Assembly: GCF_015910445.1 (NCBI RefSeq)
Contig: NZ_CP048882.1
Span: 558,001 to 622,000 of the forward strand
Length of the DNA: 64,000 bases
Reading direction: 5' to 3'
DNA from: Streptomyces bathyalis
GTDB lineage: Bacteria > Actinomycetota > Actinomycetes > Streptomycetales > Streptomycetaceae
The position numbers and the translations under genes were made by a program. Positions 50,047 to 59,517 of this stretch are shown in pieces (position 1 is the first letter of the stretch; each line of letters opens with the position of its first letter). The notes under the pieces are model-generated. The model made no database searches and had not been told where the DNA came from. It was given only the letters and a program-made list of their open reading frames with translations.

Positions 50047-51864
50047 TCAGCCGCGCACGGCGTGCAGCACGAGGATCGCCAGGTCGTCCTCGACCGGCTC
50101 CGGCCCGAAATCGTGCGCGGCCTGGCGTACCCGCTCCGCCACCGCCATCGCCCCCATGCCGCCACAGGTCGCCAGGATCTCGGCGAGCCCGTCGTTGTCG
50201 TCCAACTGCCGTTGACCGCTGCGCCGTTCGGTGACGCCGTCGGTGACGCACAGCAGCGTCTCCCCCGGTCTCAGGTCGAAGCCGAAGGCCGCGAACGCGG
50301 TGCCTTCGTCGATTCCGAGCAGCATCTGCGACTCGACCACGGGTACCACACCGTCCGCGGACAGCTTCAGCGGCGCCGGATGTCCTGCACTGGCGATCGA
50401 GCAGTGCGCGCCGCCCGCCTGCCTGTCCGGCTCCAGCTCCCCGTAGACGAGGCTCAGGAAGCGCGGCTGCGCGCTCTCACCGCCCACGGCCACGGCCTCG
50501 GCCCCTTCCTCGGCCATGGCGGCGTTGAGCCTGTCGAGCACGGACTCCACGCCGTGGCCCTCACGGGCGAGCAGCCGGACGAGATGCCTGGTCAGCCCGG
50601 TCACGGACATCGCCTCGGGGTCCTTGCCCTGGACATCGCCGAGCAGGAACGACCACCGGTTGTCACCCATGGGGAAGAGGTCGTAGAAGTCGCCGCCGAC
50701 GGTCTGGCCCATGGCGTGGGGCTCGTAGACGATCGCTGTCTCCACACCCGGCAGGCTGGCCAGCGAGGGCGGCAGCTGTCTGCGCTGGAGCGCCCGGCTG
50801 ATGCTGGTCTGGCGCGCGTACTGGCGTGCGGTGACCACGGCCTGTGCCACCCTGCGCGCGACGTCTTCCACGGTCCGCGCCACGGAGTCGGTCATCTCGG
50901 TCGGTCCTGCCCTGCCGATCACCAGCGAGCCCAGGCAGGTGCCGCCCGCGACGAGGGAGAAGGCCAGCGCCGAACCGCCCGTCCCGGAATCGTCCGCGCT
51001 CTCCGGCCAGGGCCAGGGGATGCCCACGGTCCGCAGGCCGGCCGGCGGCGGATCAGGCTCCAGAGCGAAGCGCAGGGCGTCCACCTTGCGCTCGTCGACG
51101 TCCCACACACGGGACAGGCGCATCCCGCCGGCCTCGTTGGTCAGCCACACCGCGCACCAGTCGGCCAGCCTCGGCACGAGCAGCTGGCCGGCCAGCGCGG
51201 CGACCATGTCCTCGTCGAGCTGCCCCGAGAGCAGCTCGCTGGCCTCGGCCAGGAACGCGCCGCCGCGGTCGGCCCACTCCGCGGTGCGGCGGCGGTCGGA
51301 ACGCTCGGAAGAGGTGAAGATCTCCGCGGCCTCCAGTTCGCGGTGCATCGCCTCGTTGAGCGACCCGGACGGCTTGGCGACCATCTCGGCGACGGCGAGA
51401 CGGAACCACACGACCTTCTCGGTGCGCCGGTAGGTCACACCCCAGGACTGCGCGAGGGCCCCGACGATCTGGAGCCCGAGGCCACGGCCTCCGCGCCTTG
51501 CCGAGGTGTCGCCGCTGACACGGCCGGTGGGCTGTCTGTCGACCACCTCGACCAGCACTGCCGAGACCTCGACCGGTCCGTGCGCCTCGCCGGGCTCGTC
51601 CGGTCCGGGCACGTCCGTCTCGACGCCGCAGGCCACCTCGATCTGGGTGCCGGCGTGCATGAGGGCGTTGCTCACGAGTTCGCTGACGAGGAGCTCCGCG
51701 TCGTCCGCCAGCCGCTCGGTCAGCCGCCACGGCGCCGTGCTCGCGCGCCCCCATTTCTCGATCTCCGAGCGTACGATCGCGCGTGCGGTGGACGGTGCGA
51801 GCTGACTTGTGGGCAGGGCCCTGCGCGACTCGGGATCGCTCAGGCCGGCGGATGGCAGTCGCAC
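50047..51864 (-). CDS. osaC: SpoIIE-type phosphatase with RsbW-like kinase and GAF domains, OsaC-like
   Basis: A 605-residue signalling protein in three parts. Residues about 10-160 are an RsbW-like HATPase (LVSELVSNALMHAGT with the N-box Asn; RRGGRGLGLQIVGAL). Residues about 180-370 are a GAF-like sensor (LVPRLADWCAVWLTNEAGG, FSLVAGGTCLGSLVIG). Residues 385-605 are a PP2C/SpoIIE phosphatase: VGGDFYDLFPMGDNRWSFLLGDVQGKD, ASAGHPAPL, LCVTDGVTERR and DDLAILVLH supply the metal Asp residues. It diverges from a poly-HAMP hybrid kinase followed by a response regulator, the order of the S. coelicolor osaC-osaA-osaB locus. There OsaC damps the osmotic-stress sigma factor SigB after stress. The symbol is assigned from architecture and synteny. 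Confidence 0.8.
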   Translation of the reverse strand: MRLPSAGLSDPESRRALPTSQLAPSTARAIVRSEIEKWGRASTAPWRLTERLADDAELLVSELVSNALMHAGTQIEVACGVETDVPGPDEPGEAHGPVEVSAVLVEVVDRQPTGRVSGDTSARRGGRGLGLQIVGALAQSWGVTYRRTEKVVWFRLAVAEMVAKPSGSLNEAMHRELEAAEIFTSSERSDRRRTAEWADRGGAFLAEASELLSGQLDEDMVAALAGQLLVPRLADWCAVWLTNEAGGMRLSRVWDVDERKVDALRFALEPDPPPAGLRTVGIPWPWPESADDSGTGGSALAFSLVAGGTCLGSLVIGRAGPTEMTDSVARTVEDVARRVAQAVVTARQYARQTSISRALQRRQLPPSLASLPGVETAIVYEPHAMGQTVGGDFYDLFPMGDNRWSFLLGDVQGKDPEAMSVTGLTRHLVRLLAREGHGVESVLDRLNAAMAEEGAEAVAVGGESAQPRFLSLVYGELEPDRQAGGAHCSIASAGHPAPLKLSADGVVPVVESQMLLGIDEGTAFAAFGFDLRPGETLLCVTDGVTERRSGQRQLDDNDGLAEILATCGGMGAMAVAERVRQAAHDFGPEPVEDDLAILVLHAVRG

Positions 51865-51892
51865 AAGCCACTCCTGACTCGGATGTCCTCGC

Positions 51893-51920
51893 GATAAAGC
51901 CTCTACAATAGGATAAAGCC
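51893..51920. promoter_or_regulatory. Direct repeat in the osaC-osaA promoter region
   Basis: GATAAAGCC occurs at 51893-51901 and again at 51912-51920, a 19-base period, in an AT-rich patch of the 86-base gap between the divergent genes. TACAAT at 51904-51909 between them could be a -10 box for osaA. The repeats may bind a regulator. Confidence 0.4.
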
Positions 51921-51950
51921 AGACATCCAGGATGCTTGGGATGGGATGCC

Positions 51951-54900
51951 ATGGACGAGGCCCAGGGCCAGTCGATACGCGAGGCGGACCTGCGTCGACT
52001 GCTGGGAGACATGAGGTCGCTCAGCGATGGCGACTTCTCGGTCCGTGCGTCAGCCGAGAGCGAGGGGATTCTGGGTGAGATGGCGGGGGTGTTCAACCAG
52101 ATAGCCGCGCGCAACGACCATCTGACCACGGAGCTGAGGCGCGTCCGCCGGGAAGTGGCCAAGGAGGGCCGACTCGACGAGCGGATATCAGCGAGCCCGG
52201 GTCCGGGCTCGTGGAGCACCAACGTCGACGAGGCGAATCAGCTCATCGAGGCTCTCGGGACCCCCGTGACGAAGGCGACCGGGGTGCTGGAGGCGATCGC
52301 CGACGGGGATCTCACCCACCACATGGACCGGCACAACGGCAAGCACGGCGACCTCGGGCGCCTGGACAGCGGCCTGAACCGTCTCGTGGACCAGCTGTCC
52401 ATGTTCACCGCAGAGGTCACCAGGGTCGCCCGCGAGGTCGGTACCGAGGGCAACCTCGGCGGCCGTGCGGATGTCGGGGACCTTTCGGGTGACTGGCGCC
52501 GCGTGACCGAGGCCATCAACACCATGGCGGAGCGGCTGACGGGGCAGGTACGTGACATCGCCGGTGTGACGACGGCGGTCGCGCGGGGTGATCTGACGCA
52601 GAAGGTCATGGTCGAGACCTCCGGTGAGCTGCTGGAACTGAAGCTCACCGTGAACACGATGGTCGACCAGCTCTCCGCCTTCGCCGACGAGGTCACACGC
52701 GTCGCACGCGAGGTCGGCACCGAAGGAAACCTCGGCGGGCAGGCCGAGGTGCGAGGTCTGTCGGGGGCGTGGCGCGACCTCACGGACAACGTCAACCTCA
52801 TGGCGTCCAACCTGACCTCGCAGGTCCGCAACATCGCCCAGGTCTCCGCGGCCGTCGCCCAGGGCGACCTCAGCAAGAAGATCACCGTCGACGCCAAGGG
52901 CGAGATCCTCCAGCTCATGGGCACCGTGAACACCACGGTCGACCAGCTCTCCGCCTTCGCCGACGAGGTCACACGCGTCGCACGCGAGGTCGGCACCGAA
53001 GGAAACCTCGGCGGGCAGGCCGAGGTGCGAGGCGTCTCCGGTGTCTGGCGCGACCTGACCGACAACGTCAACCTCATGGCCTCGAACCTGACCTCGCAGG
53101 TACGCAGCATCGCCCAGGTCGCCACCGCGGTGGCCGAGGGCGACCTCAGCCAGAAGATCACCGTCGACGCCAAGGGCGAGATCCTCCAGCTGAAGACCAC
53201 CCTCAACACGATGGTCGACCAGCTCTCGGACTTCGCCGACGAGGTCACACGCGTCGCACGCGAGGTCGGCACCGAAGGAAACCTGGGCAGACAGGCCCAG
53301 GTCAGGGACGTGTCCGGGGTGTGGAAGGATCTGACCGACAGCGTCAACTCCATGGCGCTGAACCTCACTTCACAGGTCCGCAGCATCGCCCAGGTGACCA
53401 CCGCCGTCGCCAACGGAGACCTCTCGAAGAACATCGACGTCGACGCGCGCGGCGAGATCCTGGAGCTGAAGGACACCGTCAACACGATGGTCCGCCAGCT
53501 GCGGGCCTTCTCCGACGAGGTCACACGCGTCGCACGCGAGGTCGGCACCGAAGGAAACCTCGGCGGCCGTGCCCAGGTCCACGGCGTCTCCGGCGTGTGG
53601 AAGGACCTCACCGACAACGTCAACTTCATGACCACGAACCTGACTTCGCAGGTCCGCAACATCGCCCAGGTCGCCACGGCGGTCGCCAACGGAGACCTCT
53701 CGAAGAAGATCGACGTCGACGCGCGCGGCGAGTTCCTGGAGCTGAAGACCACCCTCAACACCATGGTCGACACGCTCTCCTCCTTCTCCGCGGAGGTCAC
53801 ACGCGTCGCACGCGAGGTCGGCAGCGAGGGACAACTGGGCGGCCAGGCACGCGTCGAGGGGGTCTACGGCACCTGGAAGGGACTGACGACGAGCGTCAAC
53901 GAGCTCGCCCTGAACCTGACCACACAGGTCCGTGCCATCGCCGAGGTCGCGAGCGCCGTCACCCAGGGCGACATGTCCCCCTCCATCCAGGTGGAAGCCC
54001 GCGGCGAGGTGGCGGAGCTGAAGGACAACATCAACGTGATGGTGGCCAACCTGCGCGAGACCACCCGCACCAAGGACTGGCTGGAGTCCAACCTGACGCG
54101 CATCGCCGGGCTGATGCAGGGCCAGCGCGACCTGGTCGAGGTCGCCGACCTGATCCTGCGGGAGCTGACTCCGCTGGTGAACGCCCAGGCCGGCGCGTTC
54201 TTCCTGGTCGGCTCCGGAGGGAAGCCGGGCGAGGAGCTGGAGTACATCGCCGGCTACGGCACCAGCGGGCGCGAGGAACCCGGCGGACCCGAATCCCCGC
54301 TGCGCGGGCTGATATCGCAGGCCGTCGCCGAGAAGAAGCGCATCCTCATCGAGGACGCGCCGCCGAACTACGTGAGAGTGGAGTCGGGTCTGGGCTCCGC
54401 GCCCGCGGCGAACATCCTCATCCTGCCGATCCTCTTCGAGGACAGGGCGCTCGGTGTCATCGAGGTCGCGTCGTTCAGCAAGTTCAACGAGGTGTACCTG
54501 ACCTTCATCGACCAGTTCGTGCACACCATCGGCGTCTCCATCAACACCATCCTGGCCAACGCCCGTACGGAGGTCCTGCTCTCCGAGTCGCAGCGCCTGA
54601 CCAAGGAACTGCGTCAGCGGTCGGACGAGTTGCAGCGCACCAACGCCGAACTCGAGGACAAGGCGGCGCTGCTCGCCACGTCGTCCCAGTACAAGTCGGA
54701 GTTCCTGGCGAACATGTCGCACGAGCTGCGCACTCCGCTGAACTCGCTGCTCATCCTGGCGCGGCTGCTCGCCGACAACCCCGACGGGCGGCTCTCCGAG
54801 CAGGAGGTGGACTTCGCCACCACGATCTACCGCTCGGGATCGGACCTGCTCCAGCTCATCAACGACATCCTGGACCTCTCCAAGGTCGAGGCCGGGCGGA

Positions 54901-56429
54901 TGGACGTGCGGCCGCGTTCGCTGCCGCTGACGAAGCTGCTGGACTACGTGCACGCGACGTTCCGGCCGATGACGATCGACCGCGGGCTGGCGTTCGAGAT
55001 CGCGGTCGGCGAGAACGTGCCGCGCGATCTGTACTCCGACGAGCAGCGCATCCAGCAGGTGCTGCGCAATCTCATCTCCAACGCCGTGAAGTTCACCTCG
55101 TCCGGCGGCATCGAGCTGCGCGTGGAGCGGGTCGCGCAAAAGGACTTCGACGAGACGACGCTGCGCGACGCCGAGTCCGTGCTCGCCTTCTCCGTCAAGG
55201 ACACCGGAAGCGGCATCCCGCGGGAGAAGCTCGCGGTGATCTTCGAGGCGTTCCAGCAGTCCGACGGCACGACGAGCCGCCGGTACGGCGGCACCGGCCT
55301 CGGGCTGTCGATCAGCCGGGAGATCGCCGGGCTGCTCGGCGGGCGGATCGACGTCGAGAGCGAGGTGGGCGTGGGCTCGCGCTTCACCCTCTACATACCG
55401 TCGGTCTACCCGGGCAGCGCCCCCGCCGGCCCGCCGCAGCGCGTGGGCACTCCGGCGACCGTCAGCGGCCGCGACTCCGCGGGCGGCAAGCCGGTCACGA
55501 CGACTCCGCCGCCGGCCGCTCTGCCCGAGGCGGAACCGCTCGGCCCGGCGGGAGGGGCCGCCCCCGCACCCACGGAACCGGCTGAGCCCGGGGAAGCCGA
55601 AGAGGCACCGGAGGGCGGAGCCCCGGCAGAACCCACTCCCGCGGCATGGCCGGAGCCGTCCCAGCCGGCCGCTGCGCCTTCACCGCAGGTGGAGACCGTG
55701 GGCACCGGGCGGCCGGCGAGCACCGACCAGCGGGCGAAGGACAAGGAGGACACCTGGCCCGAGACCACGCAGCTCAAGCACTGGCTGGGCGGGGAGCGCG
55801 GCCAGGTGCTGTCGGGGACGAACGTGCTCATAGTCGACGACGACATCCGGAACGTCTTCGCCCTCACCCATGTACTGGGGCGTGTGGGCGTCTCGGTGAA
55901 GTACGCCGAGAACGGCCGCGAGGGGCTGGACGTCCTGGACCGTTCCCCCGAGGTGTCGGTCGTCCTGATGGACATCATGATGCCGGAGATGAACGGCTAC
56001 GAGGCCATCCAGACCATCCGGCGCACACCACGTCTGGCGGGCCTGCCCGTCATCGCCCTCACTGCGAAGGCCATGTCCGGCGACAGCAAGAAGGCGCTCG
56101 ACGCGGGCGCCGACCTCTACGTCGCCAAGCCGGTGGACCTCGACGAGCTGCTGCAGTCCATCTACAACCTGCTCAAGGGCGGCCGCGGGGTGGGAACGCC
56201 CGGCGGCAGCGGCAGCACGGACGGCAACGACTCAGCCGAACCGCCGGTGACGGCACGCGAGACGGAGGCGGAGAGGCCGACGGAGACGGCGGCAGGAAGG
56301 AACGGTTCAGGGCCGGCGCCGGGAGGTGTGGAACCGCACAGCACGGCCTCGCCGGACGGCGCCGGGGGCAGGGAGCACCACATCGGCCCTCCCGGTGACG
56401 ACGCCGGCAACGAGACGCGGGACGGATGA
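51951..56429 (+). CDS. osaA: Poly-HAMP hybrid sensor histidine kinase, OsaA-like
   Basis: A 1492-residue cytoplasmic hybrid kinase with no membrane helix. Residues about 20-155 begin with HAMP-like units. Six 92-residue repeats follow to about residue 706, each with [23 protein letters not shown] and GDLSKKI-like phrases. A GAF domain ([26 protein letters not shown]) comes next, then HisKA with phospho-acceptor His924 in [13 protein letters not shown]. The ATPase has [17 protein letters not shown] and GGTGLGLSI. After a Pro/Ala linker comes a receiver domain with Asp1341 in [15 protein letters not shown]. The repeat plan matches fungal Nik1-type osmosensors and S. coelicolor OsaA. The start ATG 51951 fits GGGATGGGA upstream. 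The response-regulator gene follows after one base. Confidence 0.85.
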   Translation: MDEAQGQSIREADLRRLLGDMRSLSDGDFSVRASAESEGILGEMAGVFNQIAARNDHLTTELRRVRREVAKEGRLDERISASPGPGSWSTNVDEANQLIEALGTPVTKATGVLEAIADGDLTHHMDRHNGKHGDLGRLDSGLNRLVDQLSMFTAEVTRVAREVGTEGNLGGRADVGDLSGDWRRVTEAINTMAERLTGQVRDIAGVTTAVARGDLTQKVMVETSGELLELKLTVNTMVDQLSAFADEVTRVAREVGTEGNLGGQAEVRGLSGAWRDLTDNVNLMASNLTSQVRNIAQVSAAVAQGDLSKKITVDAKGEILQLMGTVNTTVDQLSAFADEVTRVAREVGTEGNLGGQAEVRGVSGVWRDLTDNVNLMASNLTSQVRSIAQVATAVAEGDLSQKITVDAKGEILQLKTTLNTMVDQLSDFADEVTRVAREVGTEGNLGRQAQVRDVSGVWKDLTDSVNSMALNLTSQVRSIAQVTTAVANGDLSKNIDVDARGEILELKDTVNTMVRQLRAFSDEVTRVAREVGTEGNLGGRAQVHGVSGVWKDLTDNVNFMTTNLTSQVRNIAQVATAVANGDLSKKIDVDARGEFLELKTTLNTMVDTLSSFSAEVTRVAREVGSEGQLGGQARVEGVYGTWKGLTTSVNELALNLTTQVRAIAEVASAVTQGDMSPSIQVEARGEVAELKDNINVMVANLRETTRTKDWLESNLTRIAGLMQGQRDLVEVADLILRELTPLVNAQAGAFFLVGSGGKPGEELEYIAGYGTSGREEPGGPESPLRGLISQAVAEKKRILIEDAPPNYVRVESGLGSAPAANILILPILFEDRALGVIEVASFSKFNEVYLTFIDQFVHTIGVSINTILANARTEVLLSESQRLTKELRQRSDELQRTNAELEDKAALLATSSQYKSEFLANMSHELRTPLNSLLILARLLADNPDGRLSEQEVDFATTIYRSGSDLLQLINDILDLSKVEAGRMDVRPRSLPLTKLLDYVHATFRPMTIDRGLAFEIAVGENVPRDLYSDEQRIQQVLRNLISNAVKFTSSGGIELRVERVAQKDFDETTLRDAESVLAFSVKDTGSGIPREKLAVIFEAFQQSDGTTSRRYGGTGLGLSISREIAGLLGGRIDVESEVGVGSRFTLYIPSVYPGSAPAGPPQRVGTPATVSGRDSAGGKPVTTTPPPAALPEAEPLGPAGGAAPAPTEPAEPGEAEEAPEGGAPAEPTPAAWPEPSQPAAAPSPQVETVGTGRPASTDQRAKDKEDTWPETTQLKHWLGGERGQVLSGTNVLIVDDDIRNVFALTHVLGRVGVSVKYAENGREGLDVLDRSPEVSVVLMDIMMPEMNGYEAIQTIRRTPRLAGLPVIALTAKAMSGDSKKALDAGADLYVAKPVDLDELLQSIYNLLKGGRGVGTPGGSGSTDGNDSAEPPVTARETEAERPTETAAGRNGSGPAPGGVEPHSTASPDGAGGREHHIGPPGDDAGNETRDG
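52415..54070 (+). repeat. Six 276-bp repeats encoding tandem HAMP pairs within osaA
   Basis: The phrase GGTCAC(A/C)... encoding VTRVAREVG recurs at 52415, 52691, 52967, 53243, 53519 and 53795, exactly 276 bases apart. Copies 2 to 5 share long stretches that are identical at DNA level, well beyond what protein constraint needs, pointing to recent duplication or gene conversion. The length of 92 codons equals two HAMP units. Confidence 0.95.
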
Positions 56430-56430
56430 C

Positions 56431-57141
56431 ATGAGTGCCGCCGTGCCCGACAGGTCCAGCATCCTGATCGTGGACGACATGGAGGAGAACCTCATCGCCC
56501 TGGAGGCCGTACTCGGGCCCCTGGACCAGCAGTTGGTGACCGCGCGTTCCGGCGAGGAAGCGCTGAAGGCGATGCTGCGCCAGGACTTCGCCGTCGTGCT
56601 GCTCGACGTGCTCATGCCGGGGATGGACGGCTTCGAGACCGCGAGCAACATCAAGCGTCTGGACCAGACGAAGGACGTGCCGGTCATCCTGCTGACCGGC
56701 ACGGACGTGGACGCGGACTACGCCTACCGCGGATACGCCCTGGGTGCCGCCGACTTCCTCTCCAAGCCCATCGATCCGTGGGTGCTGCGCACGAAGGTCA
56801 ACGTCTTTCTCGACCTGGACCGCAAGAACCGCCAACTCGCCGTCCAGGCCGAGCAGCTCCGACGTCTCCTGGTCGCCGAGCACTCACCCCGCGCCGGCGG
56901 CCAGGGCAGTGCGGTGGAGGGACCGCTTGAAGGCACCTGGTCCGCGTCCGGCCAGCCGGAGCGCATGGGAGCCGGCAAGGGCGGTGCCGAGCAGCTCGCG
57001 CAGATCACGGAGATGCTCGTGCAGATCGAGATGAGGCTGAGGGACGGCGAGACCGCCGCGTCGGCAGACCTCTCCGACCGCATCGCGGATCTCGAGCAGA
57101 TCGTGCGCAGGCTGGGGGCGGCGAACGGGAACGCCAGGTGA
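56431..57141 (+). CDS. osaB: Response regulator without DNA-binding domain, OsaB-like
   Basis: A 236-residue protein. Residues 8-130 form a receiver domain with the acidic pocket in ILIVDDMEEN, phospho-acceptor Asp59 in VVLLDVLMPGMDG, the Thr of VILLTGTDVD and the Lys of FLSKPIDPW. The rest has no helix-turn-helix. It is a hydrophilic linker ending in a predicted coiled coil (LAQITEMLVQIEMRLRDGE, SDRIADLEQIVRRLG). This matches OsaB of S. coelicolor, the cognate regulator of OsaA needed for growth and development in high osmolarity. It starts one base past the osaA stop region, so the two genes are one unit. Output is presumably by protein contact. Confidence 0.82.
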   Translation: MSAAVPDRSSILIVDDMEENLIALEAVLGPLDQQLVTARSGEEALKAMLRQDFAVVLLDVLMPGMDGFETASNIKRLDQTKDVPVILLTGTDVDADYAYRGYALGAADFLSKPIDPWVLRTKVNVFLDLDRKNRQLAVQAEQLRRLLVAEHSPRAGGQGSAVEGPLEGTWSASGQPERMGAGKGGAEQLAQITEMLVQIEMRLRDGETAASADLSDRIADLEQIVRRLGAANGNAR

Positions 57142-57147
57142 GGTGAG

Positions 57148-57163
57148 CGCGCGACCCCGCGCG
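57148..57163. terminator. Small hairpin between convergent osaB and MFS genes
   Basis: CGCGCG at 57148-57153 pairs with CGCGCG at 57158-57163 across ACCC, six bases past the osaB stop. It is short and lacks a T-run; a weak terminator candidate. Confidence 0.3.
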
Positions 57164-57203
57164 GCTGCTCCCGTTCTCCCCTGCTTCTGGTCCGTGAGGT
57201 CCG

Positions 57204-58577
57204 TCAGGCGCGCTCGGCCGTACGGTGCGGAACCTCGCCGGCCGCCCCGGCGCTCCCGCCGGCGGGCAACCCGAGTTCCTCGGTGGGGACATGGGCGGTC
57301 TCGCGGGCGGTCAGCGCGGCGAGTGCGGGCAGCACGCAGAGCGCTGCCGTGAAGAGCCCGACGTTTGCCCAGCCGTCTCCCTCCGGCCCGGCGATGCCGG
57401 CGGCGAACGTCACCGCGAACCCGGAGATGGCGAAGCCGATCTGGGTGCCGACGGCCATGCCGGACAGCCGTACGGACGTCGGGAACATCTCGCCGTAGAA
57501 CGAGGGCCAGATGCCGTTCGCGGCGCTGTAGACGACGCCGAAGCAGAGGATTCCGCTCAGCAGCGTCAGCGGGTAGCTGCCGGTGGAGATCGCCCACAGG
57601 TACAGGAACATCGTGGCGGCGCTGCCCACCGCCCCGGCGAGGAAGACGGGCCTGCGGCCGACCTTGTCGGACAGCCTCGCCCACAGCGGGATGGCGCCCA
57701 GCGCGGCCAGATTGGCGAGCGCGCCGACCCACAGCATTCCGGACTGGTCCATGCCGACGGCATCGCTCGTCGCGTACGACAGCGCCCATACGGTGAAGAT
57801 CGTGCTGACGGACGCGATCAGCGCACCGCAGACGACCCGCAGAACGGCCTTCCAGTGCCCGCGGATCAGCGTCACCAGAGGAAGCTTCGCGACCTGACCT
57901 GCCTCGGCCTGCTTCGTGAACACGGGCGTCTCATGCAGGGTCCGCCGGATGAAGTAGCCGACGAAGGCGACCGCGGCGCTCAGCAGGAACGGTATGCGCC
58001 ACCCCCAGGTGAGCATCTGCTCCTCCGGGAGGGCCGCGACGGGAATGAACACGAGCGTCGCCAGGAGCTGTCCGGCCTGGGTGCCGTTGAGCGTGAAGCT
58101 GGTGAACCAGCCGCGCTTGTGCTGTGGCGCGTGCTCCAGAGTCATCGAGTTGGCCCCGGCCTGCTCGCCGGCGGCAGATATCCCCTGCATGATGCGCAGC
58201 AGCACCAGCAGGGCGGGCGCCGCCCCTCCGATCTGGGCGCGCGTGGGCAGGCAGCCGATCAGGAAGGTCGCCACTCCCATCAGGAGCAGCGTGAAGAGCA
58301 TGATCTTCTTGCGTCCGAAGCGGTCGCCGACGTGCCCGAGCAGCAGGGCGCCGAGCGGACGTGCCGCGTAGGCGACGCCGAAGGTGGCAAGGGAGAGCAG
58401 AGTGGCGTCCGCGGGGTTGGAGTCGTCGAAGAAGATCTTCGGGAAGATCAGGGCGGCGGCGCTGCCATAGATGAAGAAGTCGTAGTACTCCAGTGCGCTC
58501 CCGACCGCTGCGGCGACAGCGGCCTTGCGCGGCTGTGCCGATGCGGCGGCAGAGCCGGACTCATTCTCGGCGGTCAC
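57204..58577 (-). CDS. MFS transporter, metabolite:H+ symporter family (ShiA-like)
   Basis: A 457-residue, 12-helix symporter of the MHS family. AAVGSALEYYDFFIYGSAAALIF in TM1 is diagnostic, and YAARPLGALLLGHVGDRFGRKKIML is motif A. RIMQGISAAGEQAGANSMTLEHAP is the typical GE-x-GA motif after TM4. Members include the shikimate carrier ShiA and alpha-ketoglutarate and proline carriers. The start is GTG 58577, seven bases after AAGGAG. It is downstream of a TetR gene on the same strand, with type II dehydroquinase and shikimate dehydrogenase genes just beyond, so quinate or shikimate uptake is the likely role. An inverted repeat lies just before it. Confidence 0.87.
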   Translation of the reverse strand: MTAENESGSAAASAQPRKAAVAAAVGSALEYYDFFIYGSAAALIFPKIFFDDSNPADATLLSLATFGVAYAARPLGALLLGHVGDRFGRKKIMLFTLLLMGVATFLIGCLPTRAQIGGAAPALLVLLRIMQGISAAGEQAGANSMTLEHAPQHKRGWFTSFTLNGTQAGQLLATLVFIPVAALPEEQMLTWGWRIPFLLSAAVAFVGYFIRRTLHETPVFTKQAEAGQVAKLPLVTLIRGHWKAVLRVVCGALIASVSTIFTVWALSYATSDAVGMDQSGMLWVGALANLAALGAIPLWARLSDKVGRRPVFLAGAVGSAATMFLYLWAISTGSYPLTLLSGILCFGVVYSAANGIWPSFYGEMFPTSVRLSGMAVGTQIGFAISGFAVTFAAGIAGPEGDGWANVGLFTAALCVLPALAALTARETAHVPTEELGLPAGGSAGAAGEVPHRTAERA

Positions 58578-58613
58578 GGCGTGCTCCTTCGGGCGTCCCG
58601 GGCGGCGGCTCTA

Positions 58614-58635
58614 ATTAACCCACCAGATAGTTAAT
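58614..58635. promoter_or_regulatory. Inverted repeat upstream of the MHS transporter
   Basis: ATTAAC at 58614-58619 and GTTAAT at 58630-58635 form a perfect six-base inverted repeat with a ten-base spacer, in a strikingly AT-rich patch 37 bases before the transporter start. It differs in sequence from the TetR operator candidate at 59484, so another regulator or the promoter itself may be involved. Confidence 0.45.
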
Positions 58636-58716
58636 AGCGAGTGGCTACGGATGTTGGGCCCGCGTTCCGCTTGTGTCAAGGGGCCAGGGCAGGGCTTTCT
58701 GCGCGGGGCGCCCGAA

Positions 58717-59379
58717 TCAGGCCTTCTCGCCCGTCGTCAGGTAGGCGATCACCATGTCCGCGAGCATCGTCCGGTAGTGCTCGCGGCGGTCCTCGTCCAG
58801 CAGGTCGCGCTCGAAGAGGGCCCGGAAGGTGTGGCGGTTGGCGACACGGAAGAAGCAGAAGGAGCTGATCATCGCGTGCAGGTCGACCGCGTCCACGTCG
58901 GCCGTGAAGACCCCTTGTGCCCGCCCGGCGTCGAGGATGCGCCGGATGACGTCGATCGCGGGCGAGCTGAGCCGGCGCAGCTCCTCCGAGCCGGCGATGT
59001 GTTCCGCTTCGTAGATGTTCTCGATGCCGACGAGCTGGATGAAGTCCGGGTGCGCCTCGTGGTGGTCGAAGGTGACGGCGGCGAGCCGGCGGATGGCCGC
59101 GACAGGATCCAGGTGCTCGACGTCCAGCTGCTGTTCGGCCTCGCGGATGACCGAGTACGCCCGCTCCAGCACGGCCGTGAACAGCTGCTCCTTGCCGCCG
59201 AAGTAGTAGTAGATCATCCGCTTCGTGGTACGCGTGCGGGCGGCGATCTCGTCGACCCTGGCTCCCCCGTAGCCGGCGCGCGCGAATTCCTGGGTGGCGG
59301 CGTCCATGATCTCGGCCCGGGTGCGGGCGGCGTCACGTACGCGTCCGGCGGACTGCGCCGGGTCTTCCGCGGTGGTCAT
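58717..59379 (-). CDS. TetR/AcrR family regulator
   Basis: A 220-residue repressor. The helix-turn-helix is clear: RAEIMDAATQEFARAGYGGARVDEIAARTRTTKRMIYYYFGGKEQLF. The C-terminal domain (VAAIRRLAAVTFDHHEAHPDFIQLVGIENI, then SSFCFFRVANRHTFRALFERDL) is the TetR_C group common in aromatic-acid and quinate regulators (like QsuR/PobR-associated TetR proteins). The start ATG 59379 follows CGAGGAG. It diverges from the dehydroquinase gene across a perfect 14-base palindrome and is followed by the MHS carrier, so it should control the whole quinate/shikimate module. The ligand is probably a pathway intermediate. Confidence 0.9.
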   Translation of the reverse strand: MTTAEDPAQSAGRVRDAARTRAEIMDAATQEFARAGYGGARVDEIAARTRTTKRMIYYYFGGKEQLFTAVLERAYSVIREAEQQLDVEHLDPVAAIRRLAAVTFDHHEAHPDFIQLVGIENIYEAEHIAGSEELRRLSSPAIDVIRRILDAGRAQGVFTADVDAVDLHAMISSFCFFRVANRHTFRALFERDLLDEDRREHYRTMLADMVIAYLTTGEKA

Positions 59380-59483
59380 CCGGCTCCTCGGCGGGGGTCG
59401 CTGCAGTCCAGCGATTGTAGGGCGAGCCGCGTGCGGACCGTCCTGCCGGGCTTCACAGTGGGGGCATCGGCTTGATATGACTA

Positions 59484-59497
59484 ACGAACCAGTTCGT
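59484..59497. promoter_or_regulatory. Putative TetR operator, perfect palindrome
   Basis: ACGAAC-CA-GTTCGT, a perfect inverted repeat of six-base arms, 21 bases before the dehydroquinase start and about 105 bases from the divergent tetR start. The form (ACGAAC/GTTCGT) is typical of TetR-family sites and would cover the aroQ promoter. Confidence 0.7.
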
Positions 59498-59517
59498 ACA
59501 TTGATGGGAAGCGACCG

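Noticed and set aside
52415..54070. Possible CRISPR or minisatellite because of regular identical segments
   Set aside because: The period is 276 bases, in frame, and encodes HAMP domains; there are no short palindromic repeats or spacers.
52238..55139. Long minus-strand frames antisense to osaA with repeated Ser/Thr/Arg-rich or Val/Asp/Gly-rich text
   Set aside because: Their periodicity only mirrors the 276-bp repeat of osaA; there is no start context or family.
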